Positions 35,096-56,100 of a DNA stretch of 64,000 bases are shown here, in pieces. A model generated the notes under the pieces. The model did not search any database. It was not told the origin of the DNA and saw only the letters and a program-made list of their open reading frames with translations. The DNA lies in NCBI RefSeq assembly GCF_000455325.1, contig NZ_HG322951.1:744747-808746 (forward strand). The letters are read 5' to 3'. Made by a program: the position numbers and the translations under genes. Positions within the stretch are counted from its first letter, which is position 1. Each line of letters opens with the position of its first letter. Source of the DNA: Mycolicibacterium septicum DSM 44393. GTDB lineage: Bacteria > Actinomycetota > Actinomycetes > Mycobacteriales > Mycobacteriaceae.

Positions 35096-35737
35096 CTATC
35101 TGCGCACATTAAGTCCGTTGAGTGCCCAGACCGTCAGATACGCCAACCCGAAGAAAGCCGCGACCGCTATCGCCACGCCCGTCGACTGCACGTAGGACAG
35201 CGGTGAGCGCATCCAGTCGAACGTCGCCGCGACCACCGCGTCCGGCTGGGTCACCAGATCCCAGGAGTTCCATCGCTGGAACCGCCCGATGACCACACCG
35301 ACCGCGCACGCCGCAACGGACAAGACGACGGCCAACCAGCCCCAGAAGGCGCCGAATTCGTCGTCCAGGCGCTGATGCACCAGTAGCAGCGACACCACGC
35401 CCAGCAGGATCCCCGTCCACGCGGCGAACCCGTACTGCAGCACATGGCGCCACAGCTCGTAGCCCTCACCGAGGTGGACCAGGTCGGTCACCAGATAGGG
35501 CGCATTCGGCAGGAATGCCAACCAGGCCGCTCCCAGCGGCAGCAGCCACAGCCGGCGCTCGACCAGATCGAACGCGATCGCGACGACCATCGGGATCCAC
35601 GCCAGTACGAGGTTCCACACCAGGAACTTGGTCGGGTAGGACATCGGTGCGGCCGGATCGGTGATCCCCAGGGCGAGGGTCAGTGCTGTCGTCGCCATCA
35701 ACGAGACGACGAGCAGGATGCCACGGGCTTCGGTCAT
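35096..35737 (-). CDS. DUF1361 integral membrane protein
   Basis: 213 residues with about six membrane spans and the DUF1361 landmarks FLVWNLVLAWIPMV and WLAFLPNAPYLVTDLVHL. The function of the family is unknown. ATG 35737 is the first good start. It sits between the fadE5 terminator and the SigF-controlled unit, at the right border of the block inserted between F6 and fadE5. Confidence 0.83.
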   Translation of the reverse strand: MTEARGILLVVSLMATTALTLALGITDPAAPMSYPTKFLVWNLVLAWIPMVVAIAFDLVERRLWLLPLGAAWLAFLPNAPYLVTDLVHLGEGYELWRHVLQYGFAAWTGILLGVVSLLLVHQRLDDEFGAFWGWLAVVLSVAACAVGVVIGRFQRWNSWDLVTQPDAVVAATFDWMRSPLSYVQSTGVAIAVAAFFGLAYLTVWALNGLNVRR

Positions 35738-35765
35738 GGGACCAGTTTGCCTGTCTCCCAAATGC

Positions 35766-35797
35766 AATGAGGCCCCGGGCGAACCCGGGGCCTCATT
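35766..35797 (-). terminator. Terminator hairpin after fadE5
   Basis: Perfect 14-bp stem (aatgaggccccggg / cccggggcctcatt) with a four-base loop, 13 bp past the fadE5 stop. Strong GC stem; only short T runs follow on the minus strand. Confidence 0.85.
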
Positions 35798-35809
35798 GTC
35801 GGCAGCTTC

Positions 35810-37648
35810 TTAGAACGCAGCCTCGTCGAGCTCCATCACCTCGTTGTCGATGGTCTCGATGACCTGGCGGGTGCTGGTGAGCAGCGGCAGCATGTTCTTG
35901 GCGAAGAACGATGCAGCGGCGATCTTGCCCTCGAGGTAGGTGCGGTCCTCGCCGGTGGCGCCGGCGTCGAGCTTCTCGATCGCGACAGCGGCCTGGCGGG
36001 CCAGCAGCCAGCCGAGCAGCAGGTCGCCGACCGACATCAGGAAGCGGACGGAACCGAGACCCACCTTGTAGATGCTGGCGGCATCCTCCTGGGCGGCCAT
36101 CAGGTACCCGGTGAGGGTGGCGGCCATGCCCTGGACATCGGCCAGCGCGGTGGACAGCAGCTCACGCTCGGTCTTGAGGCGGCCGTTGCCGGTCTCGTTC
36201 TTGATGAACTGCTCGATCTCACCGGCCACGAACGCCAGCGCCTGGCCCTTGTCGCGGACGATCTTGCGGAAGAAGAAGTCCTGCGCCTGGATGGCAGTGG
36301 TGCCCTCGTAGAGCGAGTCGATCTTCGAGTCGCGGACGTACTGCTCGAGCGGGTAGTCCTGCAGGAAGCCGGAGCCACCGAAGGTCTGCAGCGACTCCTG
36401 GCCCAGCAGGACGAAGGCCCGTTCGGAGCCGCAGCCCTTGACGATCGGCAGCAGCAGGTCGTTGACCTTGTGGGCCAGCTCGGGCTCCACCCCGTGGACG
36501 GCCTTGGCAACGTCCTCGTCCTGGAAGGTCGCGGTGTAGAGGTAGACGGCGCGCATGCCCTCGGCGTAGGCCTTCTGGGTCATCAGGGACCGGCGCACGT
36601 CGGGGTGATGGGTGATGGTGACGCGCGGGGCGGCCTTGTCCATCATCTGGGTCAGGTCGGCACCCTGGACGCGCTCCTTGGCGTACTCGAGGGCGTTCAG
36701 GTAACCGGTCGACAGGGTTGCGATGGCCTTGGTGCCCACCATCATTCGGGCCTGCTCGATGACGTCGAACATCTGCGCGATGCCGTTGTGCACCTCGCCG
36801 ACCAGCCAGCCCTTGGCGGGAACACCGTGCTGACCGAAGGTCAGCTCACAGGTGGTGGAGACCTTCAGGCCCATCTTGTGCTCGACGTTGGTGACGAAGG
36901 CGCCGTTGCGCTCGCCCAGCTCACCGGTCTCGAAGTCGAAGAGGAACTTGGGTACGAAGAACAGCGACAGACCCTTGGTGCCCGGGCCGGCGCCCTCGGG
37001 GCGGGCCAGCACCAGGTGCATGATGTTCTCGAACAGATCGTCGGAGTCGGCGGACGTGATGAACCGCTTCACGCCGTCGATGTGCCAGGAGCCATCCTCC
37101 TGCTGGACGGCCTTGGTGCGGCCGGCGCCCACGTCGGAACCGGCGTCGGGCTCGGTGAGCACCATGGTGGCGCCCCAGCCGCGCTCGGCGCCCAGCACTG
37201 CCCACTTCTTCTGCTCTTCAGTGGCGTTGTTGTAGAAGATCTCGCACATGCCCGCGCCCATCGCGTACATGTAGGCCGCGGGGTTGGCGCCGAGGATGTG
37301 CTCGATCAGCGCCCACTGCAGGGCACGCGGCACCGGCATACCGCCGAGTTCCTCGGAGAGGCCGACCTTGTCCCAGCCACCCTCGAGGAGGGCGCGCATC
37401 GACTTCTTGAACGACTCCGGCAGCGTGACGCTATGGGTCTTGGGATCGAAGACGGGAGGGTTGCGGTCGCCGTCGGCGAACGACTCGGCGATGGGTCCCT
37501 CGGCCAGTCGGGCGATCTCCGCGAGCATCTCGCGAGCCGAATCCTGATCGAGATCCGCAAACTTGCCGGTGCCGAACACCTTGTCGATGCCGAACACGTC
37601 GAACAGGTTAAAGACCTGGTCACGGACATTGCTCTTGTAGTGGCTCAC
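35810..37648 (-). CDS. fadE5: Acyl-CoA dehydrogenase FadE5
   Basis: 612 residues, matching FadE5 (Rv0244c, 611). Begins [33 protein letters not shown], a long N-terminal extension typical of this subgroup. Acyl-CoA dehydrogenase signatures follow: [35 protein letters not shown], and the FAD/catalytic region [43 protein letters not shown] with Glu in the YEGTTAIQ motif. It oxidises acyl-CoA to enoyl-CoA with FAD. GTG 37648 has AAGGAGG four bases upstream. An operator like that of fabG4/fadA2 lies 47 bp upstream. Confidence 0.94.
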   Translation of the reverse strand: MSHYKSNVRDQVFNLFDVFGIDKVFGTGKFADLDQDSAREMLAEIARLAEGPIAESFADGDRNPPVFDPKTHSVTLPESFKKSMRALLEGGWDKVGLSEELGGMPVPRALQWALIEHILGANPAAYMYAMGAGMCEIFYNNATEEQKKWAVLGAERGWGATMVLTEPDAGSDVGAGRTKAVQQEDGSWHIDGVKRFITSADSDDLFENIMHLVLARPEGAGPGTKGLSLFFVPKFLFDFETGELGERNGAFVTNVEHKMGLKVSTTCELTFGQHGVPAKGWLVGEVHNGIAQMFDVIEQARMMVGTKAIATLSTGYLNALEYAKERVQGADLTQMMDKAAPRVTITHHPDVRRSLMTQKAYAEGMRAVYLYTATFQDEDVAKAVHGVEPELAHKVNDLLLPIVKGCGSERAFVLLGQESLQTFGGSGFLQDYPLEQYVRDSKIDSLYEGTTAIQAQDFFFRKIVRDKGQALAFVAGEIEQFIKNETGNGRLKTERELLSTALADVQGMAATLTGYLMAAQEDAASIYKVGLGSVRFLMSVGDLLLGWLLARQAAVAIEKLDAGATGEDRTYLEGKIAAASFFAKNMLPLLTSTRQVIETIDNEVMELDEAAF

Positions 37649-37694
37649 TTTTCCTCCTTGTGGAATGCCACCTGAGGTTGGGTACTTTGGATAA

Positions 37695-37710
37695 GTTACC
37701 CACCAGTAAC
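37695..37710. promoter_or_regulatory. Palindromic operator upstream of fadE5
   Basis: gttac-ccacca-gtaac, with core TTACCCACCAGTAA matching the fabG4/fadA2 site at 10 of 14 positions and placed 47 bp before the start codon (45 bp at fabG4). A related half-site (tcagtaactt) follows about 20 bp further from the gene. Confidence 0.65.
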
Positions 37711-37882
37711 TGCGGCTAACTATACCGTTCAGTAACTTCAACGCAAAGAGACTCTGAGCAATTTCTGAAAGCTAATCAACCCAGTGGTTGATCGAGCCTT
37801 GTACCCGTTTCCGTAAACGGGCTTGACCTGCAGTTTTCGGATAATGTGAGGATAGTCACCAACGGTCTACTAAGGTGGCCCG

Positions 37883-38962
37883 ATGCGTCGAATTGCGGTG
37901 TGGGGTACGGGCAACATGGGTGCGACGGCGATCAGGTCGGCCACGGGATTTCCGGGCCTCGAACTGGCGGCGGTGATCACGTCCTCACCCGACAAGGCCG
38001 GTCGCGACGCGGCGACGTTCGCCAAGCTCGACGGCCTCACCGGCGTCAGCGCCACCACCGACGTGGACGCGGCGCTGGCCCAGTGCGATGCCGTCGCCTA
38101 TATGTCTTCCGGCGACATCCGGCCCGAGGAGGCCATCGTCGAGATCGAGCGCTGTCTGCGGGCGGGCAAACAGGTGGTGACACCGTCGCTGTACTCGCTG
38201 TACGACCCGGCCTCGGCTCCGGCGGAATGGGTCGACCGGCTCACCGACGCCGCGGTGGCCGGAAACTCCGCACTTCTGGTCAGCGGTGTGGACCCGGGCT
38301 GGGGCAATGACGCCCTCGCCGTGATCGCAGCCGGACTGTGTACCCGGATCCGGACCATCCGGTGTCAGGAGATCTTCGACTACTCCACCTACAACCAGCC
38401 GCATTCGGTGCGGGTGCTGTGCGGTTTCGGCGGGTCGATGGACGAGACCCCGATGATGCTGCTGCCGTCCATCCCCACCATGGTGTGGGGCGGCAACGTC
38501 CGGCTGATCGGCCGCGGCCTCGGACTGGAGATCGACGACATCACCGAGACGGTCGAACGGCTGCCGTTGACCGAGGCCGTCGACAACGTCATGGGCCGGT
38601 TCGAGGCCGGCACGCAGGGCGCGTTCCGGCTCCAGGTCATCGGATGGGCCAACGGTGTCGAGCGGGTCATCATCGAACACATCACCCGCATCGACCCGGC
38701 CTGCGCGCCGGACTGGCCGCAGCCGGACGAAGGGGTCGGTGACCACCGGGTGATCGTCGACGGCGATCCGCAGCTGAGCATCGTGGTGCGCGCCGACGTG
38801 CCGGGTGGCACCCGGGCCGACGGCGGCAACACCACCGCGGCCAACCGCCTGCTCGGCGCGATCGACTGGCTGGCCACCCAGAAGCCCGGTATCTACGACG
38901 GACTCGACGTGCCGTTGCACCCACCGCTGCCTGCCGAGGTCGAGGCCACCCGCTGGATCTGA
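37883..38962 (+). CDS. DapB-like NAD(P)-dependent reductase
   Basis: 359 residues. The N-terminal Rossmann fold has RIAVWGTGNMGATAIRSATGFPGLELAAVI, resembling dihydrodipicolinate reductase and 2,4-diaminopentanoate dehydrogenase-type proteins (VDPGWGNDAL and the following QEIFDYSTYNQPHSVR region). Longer than DapB, and such homologues are usually annotated only as dihydrodipicolinate-reductase-like. It lies between fadE5 (divergent) and the TPP polyketide synthase (convergent), as I recall for M. smegmatis. The substrate is unknown. Confidence 0.8.
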   Translation: MRRIAVWGTGNMGATAIRSATGFPGLELAAVITSSPDKAGRDAATFAKLDGLTGVSATTDVDAALAQCDAVAYMSSGDIRPEEAIVEIERCLRAGKQVVTPSLYSLYDPASAPAEWVDRLTDAAVAGNSALLVSGVDPGWGNDALAVIAAGLCTRIRTIRCQEIFDYSTYNQPHSVRVLCGFGGSMDETPMMLLPSIPTMVWGGNVRLIGRGLGLEIDDITETVERLPLTEAVDNVMGRFEAGTQGAFRLQVIGWANGVERVIIEHITRIDPACAPDWPQPDEGVGDHRVIVDGDPQLSIVVRADVPGGTRADGGNTTAANRLLGAIDWLATQKPGIYDGLDVPLHPPLPAEVEATRWI

Positions 38963-38987
38963 TCGACACGATCGCCGAGCAGACGCA

Positions 38988-39021
38988 AAACTGCCCCTTC
39001 TCCTGTGAGAAGGGGCAGTTT
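38988..39021. terminator. Bidirectional terminator between the reductase gene and pks
   Basis: Perfect 15-bp stem aaactgccccttctc / gagaaggggcagttt with loop ctgt. Flanking A and T runs on the two sides allow intrinsic termination in both directions; 25 bp after the reductase stop and 15 bp before the pks stop. Confidence 0.92.
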
Positions 39022-39035
39022 CACGTGTTGTCGCG

Positions 39036-50168
<11,133 letters not shown>

Positions 50169-50195
50169 GGCCGTTGCCCTCCTAGCGTCGGCGGT

Positions 50196-50209
50196 TAGTC
50201 ATATGACTA
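50196..50209. promoter_or_regulatory. Perfect palindrome upstream of pks
   Basis: tagtcatatgacta, 28 bp before the pks start, in the 232-bp divergent gap with papA3. AT-rich against a GC-rich background and symmetrical, as a repressor or activator site would be. A short hairpin (cacagc-ttct-gctgtg, 50294-50309) and the -10-like TATGTT near 50344 lie further toward papA3. Confidence 0.55.
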
Positions 50210-50400
50210 CGCCGGACATTTGTCGCACGCGAAAATTGTCCACCCCCCGACGGCACTAGAGCACTATTACACGTGAACCTGTGACGCGTGATGCACAGCT
50301 TCTGCTGTGAGGCGGGGGGAGCGGTTGCCAGCGGACCGAGGGTATGTTGGGCAGCCACGGGTGATCACGGCCACAGCCGGCCGAACGGGAGGGCGACGCT

Positions 50401-51822
50401 TTGCGCATCGGGAAGATAACTGTTGGCGCACTTGAGGAATGGACGTTGAGTCCGGGATCGGTCACGTCCTGGCATCCGACGGCTACCTCACAGGAAACGG
50501 CCGATCGGGCGCCTGTGAGCTCGGTGCCAGTTAGCTACATGCAGAGTCAACATCTTCGAAATTACAGCGAGCGGAAGGCTGCCGGCCTGAACTTCTCGCG
50601 GCAGATCATCGCCAGCTGTGAGGTGGCCGGCCAGTGTGACATCTCGGCCATGGACCACGCGGTCAACACCTACCTGCGTCGGCACGACACATTCCGCAGC
50701 TGGTTCGAAAAGGCCGATGACGGCAAATTCGTTAGACGAACGATCGAAGATCCGGACGATATCGAGTTCGTGCCGGTCGATCAGGGCGACATGACGGTCG
50801 AAGAAATACACGACCATGTCGTGGGCATACCCAATCCCTTGGAATGGGGCTGCTTCACTTTCGGAATTATCCAGAACGAAGATCACTTCACATTCTTCGC
50901 GGCCATGGATCACGTGCACGGGGATGCCACATTGATCGGCACGACGATGATGGAAGCCAATGGCATGTATTCCGCGATGAGCGGAAGCGGTCATGCTCTT
51001 CAGTTGCCCGAACCCGGCAGCTTCGACGACTTCTGCGTCCGCGAACGGGAATTCACGGACACGTTGACCCTGGAGTCGCCAGGAGTTCAGGCGTGGATCG
51101 AGTTCGCCGAGAACAACAGCGACGGATTTCCGGAATTTCCACTGCCACTGGGCAATCCGGACAAGTCGACCAGCAGTGCCTGGAGCTCGATGGTCCTGAT
51201 GGACACGGCACAGACAGAACGCTTCGACGGGGCCTGCGCGGCGGCAGGCGCACGTTTCGTCGGTGGCTTGTTCGCCTGTCTCGGCCTGGTCGAGCACGAG
51301 TTCACCGGTGCGCTGACGTATTACGGACTCACGCCGAGAGATTCCCGCACGGCCAGCGATAATTTCAACACGCAGGGCTGGTTTACAGGTTTGATCCCGA
51401 TTGTTGTGCCGGTCGCGGCGACCTCTTTCAGTGACGCGGCCGGAGCCGCGCAGGCATCTTTCGATTCGGGCCTCGATATGGCGAGGGTGCCGTACTATCG
51501 CGTACTCGAGTTGGCGCCGTGGTTGAATTGGCCGCAGCCGAACTTTCCGGTCTCGAATTTCCTTCACGGTGGTGCCGCACCGCTCAACGCGATCCTCGCG
51601 GCAGGTGACTTGGGCCTCGCGAACAACATCGGCATGTACCCGGACAATCGGTTCTCGTACCAATTGACGATCTACATATTCAGGTACGGCGAGGGCACGG
51701 TCATGGCGATCATGCATCCGGACAATCCCGTTGCCGAGAAGTCGGTAACGCGGTACATGGAGGCGATGAAATCGGTGTCTTCCAGGGTTGCTGACAGTGG
51801 TCACTGGGGGCGCGTCGCGTAG
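50401..51822 (+). CDS. papA3: PapA3-type polyketide-associated acyltransferase
   Basis: 473 residues, condensation-domain-like acyltransferase. The N-terminus MRIGKITVGALEEW is typical of PapA proteins, and the catalytic HxxxD is H171-V-H-G-D175 in MDHVHGDAT, where most relatives have DG. A C-terminal channel region is DNFNTQGWFTGLIPIVVPV. PapA enzymes transfer acyl groups from a PKS or CoA to trehalose; in the TPP pathway PapA3 makes the diacyl-trehalose precursor. TTG 50401 has GGAGGG seven bases upstream. The gene reads less GC-rich than its neighbours. It begins the papA3-mmpL10-PE-fadD23 run. Confidence 0.9.
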   Translation: MRIGKITVGALEEWTLSPGSVTSWHPTATSQETADRAPVSSVPVSYMQSQHLRNYSERKAAGLNFSRQIIASCEVAGQCDISAMDHAVNTYLRRHDTFRSWFEKADDGKFVRRTIEDPDDIEFVPVDQGDMTVEEIHDHVVGIPNPLEWGCFTFGIIQNEDHFTFFAAMDHVHGDATLIGTTMMEANGMYSAMSGSGHALQLPEPGSFDDFCVREREFTDTLTLESPGVQAWIEFAENNSDGFPEFPLPLGNPDKSTSSAWSSMVLMDTAQTERFDGACAAAGARFVGGLFACLGLVEHEFTGALTYYGLTPRDSRTASDNFNTQGWFTGLIPIVVPVAATSFSDAAGAAQASFDSGLDMARVPYYRVLELAPWLNWPQPNFPVSNFLHGGAAPLNAILAAGDLGLANNIGMYPDNRFSYQLTIYIFRYGEGTVMAIMHPDNPVAEKSVTRYMEAMKSVSSRVADSGHWGRVA

Positions 51823-51872
51823 CGGCGAGCAAAGGGTGATGGCCATGGAAGCGGCGCGAGGGTGAGGGCGAG

Positions 51873-54851
51873 ATGCGACGGCTAGCCGATTTCGTAGTGC
51901 GGTGGCCCTGGGCGGTGATCGGGATCTGGGCGGCGCTGCTGGTCGCCCTACCGCTCGCGTGTCCGTCGCTGAGCGACATGGCCCAGAAGCACCCGCTCGC
52001 CATCCTGCCCGCCGATGCGCCGTCGAGCGTCACCGCGCAGAAGATGACCGAGGCCTTTCACGAATCGGGCAACAACGACCTGCTGTTGGTGGCCCTGATC
52101 AACGAGGACGGGCTGGGCCCCTCTGACGAGGCGACCTACCGCAAGCTGGTGGACGCGCTGCGCGACGACGTGACAGATGTCGAGAGCGTCCAGGATTTCG
52201 TCGGCACCCCGCAACTGCGACAGTTCCTGACCAGCAAGGACAAGACCACCTGGGTCCTACCGGTCGGCTTGGTGGGCGAGTTGGGCACCCCGCGTGCGAT
52301 CGACTCGTTCAACCGGGTTTCCGAGATCGTCAAACTCAGCACCGCCGGCAGCCCGCTGCAGGTGCACCTCACCGGCCCCGCGGCCACCGCCGCCGACCTC
52401 ACCGTCGCGGGAGAGAAAGATCGGCTCCCGATCGAACTCGCGATCGCGGTCCTCGTCCTCGCGGTGTTGTTGGTGGTCTACCGAAGTCCGGTGACGATGC
52501 TGCTGCCGCTGGTGACGATCGGATCGTCCCTGCTCATCGCCCAGGCACTGGTGGCGGGATTCTCGGAGCTGACGGGCGCAGGTGTCTCGAACCAGTCAGT
52601 CGTATTCCTGAGCGCGATCATGGCCGGTGCCGGCACGGATTACGCGGTCTTCCTGATCAGCCGCTATCACGACTATCTGCGGTCTGGGAAAGACTTCGAA
52701 GCGGCGGTCCGCGCGGCGATGCTGTCGATCGGGAAGGTGATCACCGCGTCCGCCGCGACGGTGGGACTCACCTTCCTGCTGTTGAGCTTCACCAAGATGG
52801 GCGTGTTCAAGACGGTCGGAATCGCCGCGGCGATCGGTATCGCCGTCGCGTACCTGGCCGGGCTGACTCTGCTGCCGGCCATCCTGGTGCTGGTCGGACC
52901 GCGCGGGTGGGTGAAGCCACGGCGTGAACTCACCGCCCGGTTCTGGCGGCGTTCGGGCATCCGCATCGTGCGCCGTCCGGTGCCGCACCTCGTCGCCAGC
53001 CTGCTCATCTTGGCCTTGTTGGCCGGGTCTGCGATCTTCGCCAAGTACAACTACGACGATCGCAAGGTCGTGGCGGCGTCGGCCCCGAGTTCGATCGGGT
53101 ACACCGCGGTCGAACGTCATTTCCCGATCAGTCAGTCGATTCCCGAATACATCCTCATCCAGTCGCCGCACGACCTGCGGACGCCGCGTGGCCTGGCAGA
53201 TCTGGAGCAGATGGCTTCGCGCGTCGCCCAGTTGCCCGACGTCGGTCTGGTCAGCGGCATCAGCCGTCCCCTGGGCGAGGTGCCCGCGGAATTCCGGGCC
53301 ACGTTCCAGGCGGGCATCGTGGGTACCCGGCTGGCCGATGGTTCCCAGCAGATCGATCAGCGCTCCGGCGATCTCAACCGGCTGGCGAACGGGGCCAACA
53401 CGCTGGCCGGCAGCCTCGCTGACGTGCGGGCTCAGATCAACCAGATCGCGCCCAGTCTCCAGAGCGTGGTCGACACGTTCTCCTCGGCGCGCAGCGAGTA
53501 CGGCGGCGACAAACTGGTGAAGGACGTCGCCACCGCGGCCAAGCTCGTGCAGAGCATCAACGCGCTCTCCAACGCCATGGGCTACAACCTGTCGGCGGTC
53601 AAGAACATCTTCGGCTGGATCGAGCCGGTGCTGGCGGCGCTCCAGAACAACGCGGTCTGCGACAACAACCCGTCCTGCGCCGAGACCCGCATCCAGTTCC
53701 AGCGGCTGGTCGACGAGAACAACTCCGGCAGCCTCAACGAGATCAACGATCTCGCCCATCAGCTGAACGGGGCGGGCGACGGCAATCAATCGATCAACTC
53801 CACGGTCACCAAGCTGAATGCGGCCCTGGCCAGCGTCAACAAGGCGGTCAACGCCATGGGGCTGAACAAGCCGGGCGGTCCGCAGTCGGGCTTGAAGGAT
53901 CTGCAGTCGGGCGCCAACCGCCTGGCCGGCGGAAGCCGAGAAGTGGCCGGTGGCGTGGATGAACTCGTCAAACAGATCAAGGTGATCTCCGCCGGTCTGA
54001 ACCAGGCCTCGGCGTTCCTGCTGACGATGCGCAACGAGGCGACGGATCCGTCGCAGGCGGGATTCAACATTCCGCCTGAGGTATTGGGCCTGCCTGAGTT
54101 CAAAAAGGCCTCCGCGGCGTATGTCTCTCCGGACGGCCGGTCGGTGCGGTATCTGGTCCAGACCAAGCTCAACCCGTTCAGTTCTGAGGCGATGGATCAG
54201 GTCAACCAGATCCAGGACATCGCCCGCGGTGCCCAGCCGAACACCACGCTGGCCGACGCCTCGATATCGATGGGCGGATTCCCGGCCGGACTTCGGGATA
54301 CGCGGGATTACTACCAGCAGGACATCCGGTTCATCATGACGGCGACCCTCATCGTGGTGCTGCTGATCCTGATGTTGCTGCTGCGCTCGCTCATCGCGCC
54401 CTTGTACCTCGTCGGGTCCGTGGTGGTCTCCTACTTCGCCGCACTCGGTATCAGCGTCCTGGTGTTCCAGAATCTCCTTGGCCAGCAATTGCATTGGAGC
54501 GTGCCGCCACTGGCCTTCGTGGTGCTGATCGCGGTGGGTGCCGACTACAACATGCTCATGGTGTCGCGACTTCGGGATGAGTCGCCGCACAGCACGCGGT
54601 ACGGCGTGATCCGCACGCTGAGTTCGACAGGCGGCGTGATCACCGCAGCGGGACTGATCTTCGCCGCCTCGGTGGCGGGTCTGATGTTCTCGTCCATCGG
54701 CATAGTGGTCCAGGGCGGCTTCATGATCGGCGTGGGCATCCTGCTGGACACCTTCGTGGTGCGCACCATCACGGTGCCCGCCATCGCTGCGCTGGTCGGT
54801 AAGGCGAACTGGTGGCCGTCGCGGGCGGCCGGAGGGAGGGTGCGCACATGA
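51873..54851 (+). CDS. mmpL10: MmpL10-type RND lipid exporter
   Basis: 992 residues. TM1 (WAVIGIWAALLVALPLAC), first periplasmic domain, a bundle with GAGTDYAVFLISRYHDYLRSG, a long second periplasmic region with helical stretches (about 480-720, including paired Cys in CDNNPSCAETR), and a second bundle with VGADYNMLMVSRLRDE. The Asp-Tyr pairs form the proton relay. In the TPP pathway MmpL10 moves diacyl-trehalose across the inner membrane. No mmpS accompanies it, as is usual for lipid-locus MmpLs. Start ATG 51873 follows GAGGGCGAG. Confidence 0.92.
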   Translation: MRRLADFVVRWPWAVIGIWAALLVALPLACPSLSDMAQKHPLAILPADAPSSVTAQKMTEAFHESGNNDLLLVALINEDGLGPSDEATYRKLVDALRDDVTDVESVQDFVGTPQLRQFLTSKDKTTWVLPVGLVGELGTPRAIDSFNRVSEIVKLSTAGSPLQVHLTGPAATAADLTVAGEKDRLPIELAIAVLVLAVLLVVYRSPVTMLLPLVTIGSSLLIAQALVAGFSELTGAGVSNQSVVFLSAIMAGAGTDYAVFLISRYHDYLRSGKDFEAAVRAAMLSIGKVITASAATVGLTFLLLSFTKMGVFKTVGIAAAIGIAVAYLAGLTLLPAILVLVGPRGWVKPRRELTARFWRRSGIRIVRRPVPHLVASLLILALLAGSAIFAKYNYDDRKVVAASAPSSIGYTAVERHFPISQSIPEYILIQSPHDLRTPRGLADLEQMASRVAQLPDVGLVSGISRPLGEVPAEFRATFQAGIVGTRLADGSQQIDQRSGDLNRLANGANTLAGSLADVRAQINQIAPSLQSVVDTFSSARSEYGGDKLVKDVATAAKLVQSINALSNAMGYNLSAVKNIFGWIEPVLAALQNNAVCDNNPSCAETRIQFQRLVDENNSGSLNEINDLAHQLNGAGDGNQSINSTVTKLNAALASVNKAVNAMGLNKPGGPQSGLKDLQSGANRLAGGSREVAGGVDELVKQIKVISAGLNQASAFLLTMRNEATDPSQAGFNIPPEVLGLPEFKKASAAYVSPDGRSVRYLVQTKLNPFSSEAMDQVNQIQDIARGAQPNTTLADASISMGGFPAGLRDTRDYYQQDIRFIMTATLIVVLLILMLLLRSLIAPLYLVGSVVVSYFAALGISVLVFQNLLGQQLHWSVPPLAFVVLIAVGADYNMLMVSRLRDESPHSTRYGVIRTLSSTGGVITAAGLIFAASVAGLMFSSIGIVVQGGFMIGVGILLDTFVVRTITVPAIAALVGKANWWPSRAAGGRVRT

Positions 54852-54937
54852 GGAGTCAGGAAGTTGCACGCGTAAGTACGGGTGAGCGCGCACGTGGGAT
54901 GTGTGTGAGACTACGAAACGAAGCGGGGCGATAGGGC

Positions 54938-56083
54938 GTGGAGATGAAGAAACTCCTTGCAGGACTTGCATTGTTGATGGCCACCAGCGTCACAGGATCC
55001 TTCGGGGTCCTCGGGAATGCCTGGGCCGATGACACGCCGGCCCCGACGCCGCCGCCGGGCGGCCCCGCCGCCGGTACGCCGGCGAACCCGGGAACCGCGT
55101 ACGCGCTGGGCGGCGCCCACGTCCTCGGGATCCCCTACGACGAGTACATCCGGATGACTGGTGAGAAGTGGTTCCCCGGCATGAAGCGGACGAAGGTCGA
55201 CTACCCGGCCGGTCAGGTTCAGGGTCACACCCTGGAACGTTTCTTCCCGGGGATCGGTGCTCTCGGGGAGAAGTTCTATCCCGGCATCGGTCTCGACGGT
55301 CCCAGCATCGGCGAGTCGGTCGACGAGGGGGAAGGAAACCTCGACGCGGCCATCCGCAATGGTGGCAAGGGAACAGCGATGGGGCTGTCCGAGGGAGCGC
55401 TCGTGCTCAACGCCGTGAAGACGCGACTGGCCAATGACCCGACCGCTCCGCCGCCGGACCAACTGAGCTTCGCGACATTCGGCGACCCGATTGCCAAGCA
55501 TCCCTTCGGTGAGAGCTTCCTGACCCAGAACTTCCCCGTCGGCAGCGTCGTGCCGTTCATGGACTACCGGATCCCGGCTCCGGTGGAGAGCCAGTACCAC
55601 ACCGACCAGTACATCTCCGCCTACGACAGCATCGCTGACTGGCCGGACCGGCCCGACAACTGGATGAGCGTGATCAACGCGATCGCGGGCCTGGCCACCG
55701 GTCACACCGCGATCGCGTTCACCGATCCGAGCAATGTCCCGGCGCAGAACATCAGGACGACGGTCAACTCCAAGGGCGCGACGACGACGACGTACATGGT
55801 TCCCGAAGAACACCTTCCGCTGGTGCTGCCCTTCAAGTACCTCGGCTATGACAAGAACACGCTCAACCAACTGGACGCGGTACTCCTGCCCATGGTCGAT
55901 GCGGGATACTCGCGAAACGACGATCCGGCAACGGCGCCGATCACAGTGGACCCGGTGCACGGGTTCGACCCCGCGGAAGTCACCGCACCGGCCAACGAGG
56001 CGACCTTCGGCGGCGGCACCGATCCCATGTCGGAGCTTGCCAACGCTGCGTTGTCGGTGCTGAACCCCCACGGCGCAGGTTAG
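54938..56083 (+). CDS. Secreted PE-PPE-domain serine acyltransferase of the TPP locus
   Basis: 381 residues. A Sec signal peptide ([28 protein letters not shown], cleavage after Ala30) is followed by a Pro-rich linker and a PE-PPE (PF08237) alpha/beta-hydrolase domain. The nucleophile is Ser151 in [13 protein letters not shown] and the later [11 protein letters not shown] and DPVHGFD regions may hold the acid and base. In M. smegmatis the corresponding PE protein completes TPP outside the membrane by moving phleic chains between diacyl-trehaloses. GTG 54938 is used; ATG 54944 is equally possible. It lies between mmpL10 and fadD23. Confidence 0.9.
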   Translation: MEMKKLLAGLALLMATSVTGSFGVLGNAWADDTPAPTPPPGGPAAGTPANPGTAYALGGAHVLGIPYDEYIRMTGEKWFPGMKRTKVDYPAGQVQGHTLERFFPGIGALGEKFYPGIGLDGPSIGESVDEGEGNLDAAIRNGGKGTAMGLSEGALVLNAVKTRLANDPTAPPPDQLSFATFGDPIAKHPFGESFLTQNFPVGSVVPFMDYRIPAPVESQYHTDQYISAYDSIADWPDRPDNWMSVINAIAGLATGHTAIAFTDPSNVPAQNIRTTVNSKGATTTTYMVPEEHLPLVLPFKYLGYDKNTLNQLDAVLLPMVDAGYSRNDDPATAPITVDPVHGFDPAEVTAPANEATFGGGTDPMSELANAALSVLNPHGAG

Positions 56084-56100
56084 CGGCGCCTTCCGAGCTG

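Noticed and set aside
37695..37735. KstR-type operator upstream of fadE5
   Set aside because: The KstR pattern TnnAACnnGTTnnA does not fit; the TTACYCnnnAGTAA palindrome explains the symmetry better.
52596..54971. 791-codon open frame on the minus strand
   Set aside because: Antisense to mmpL10; composition is His/Arg/Asp rich without motifs, as expected of the complementary frame of a membrane protein gene.
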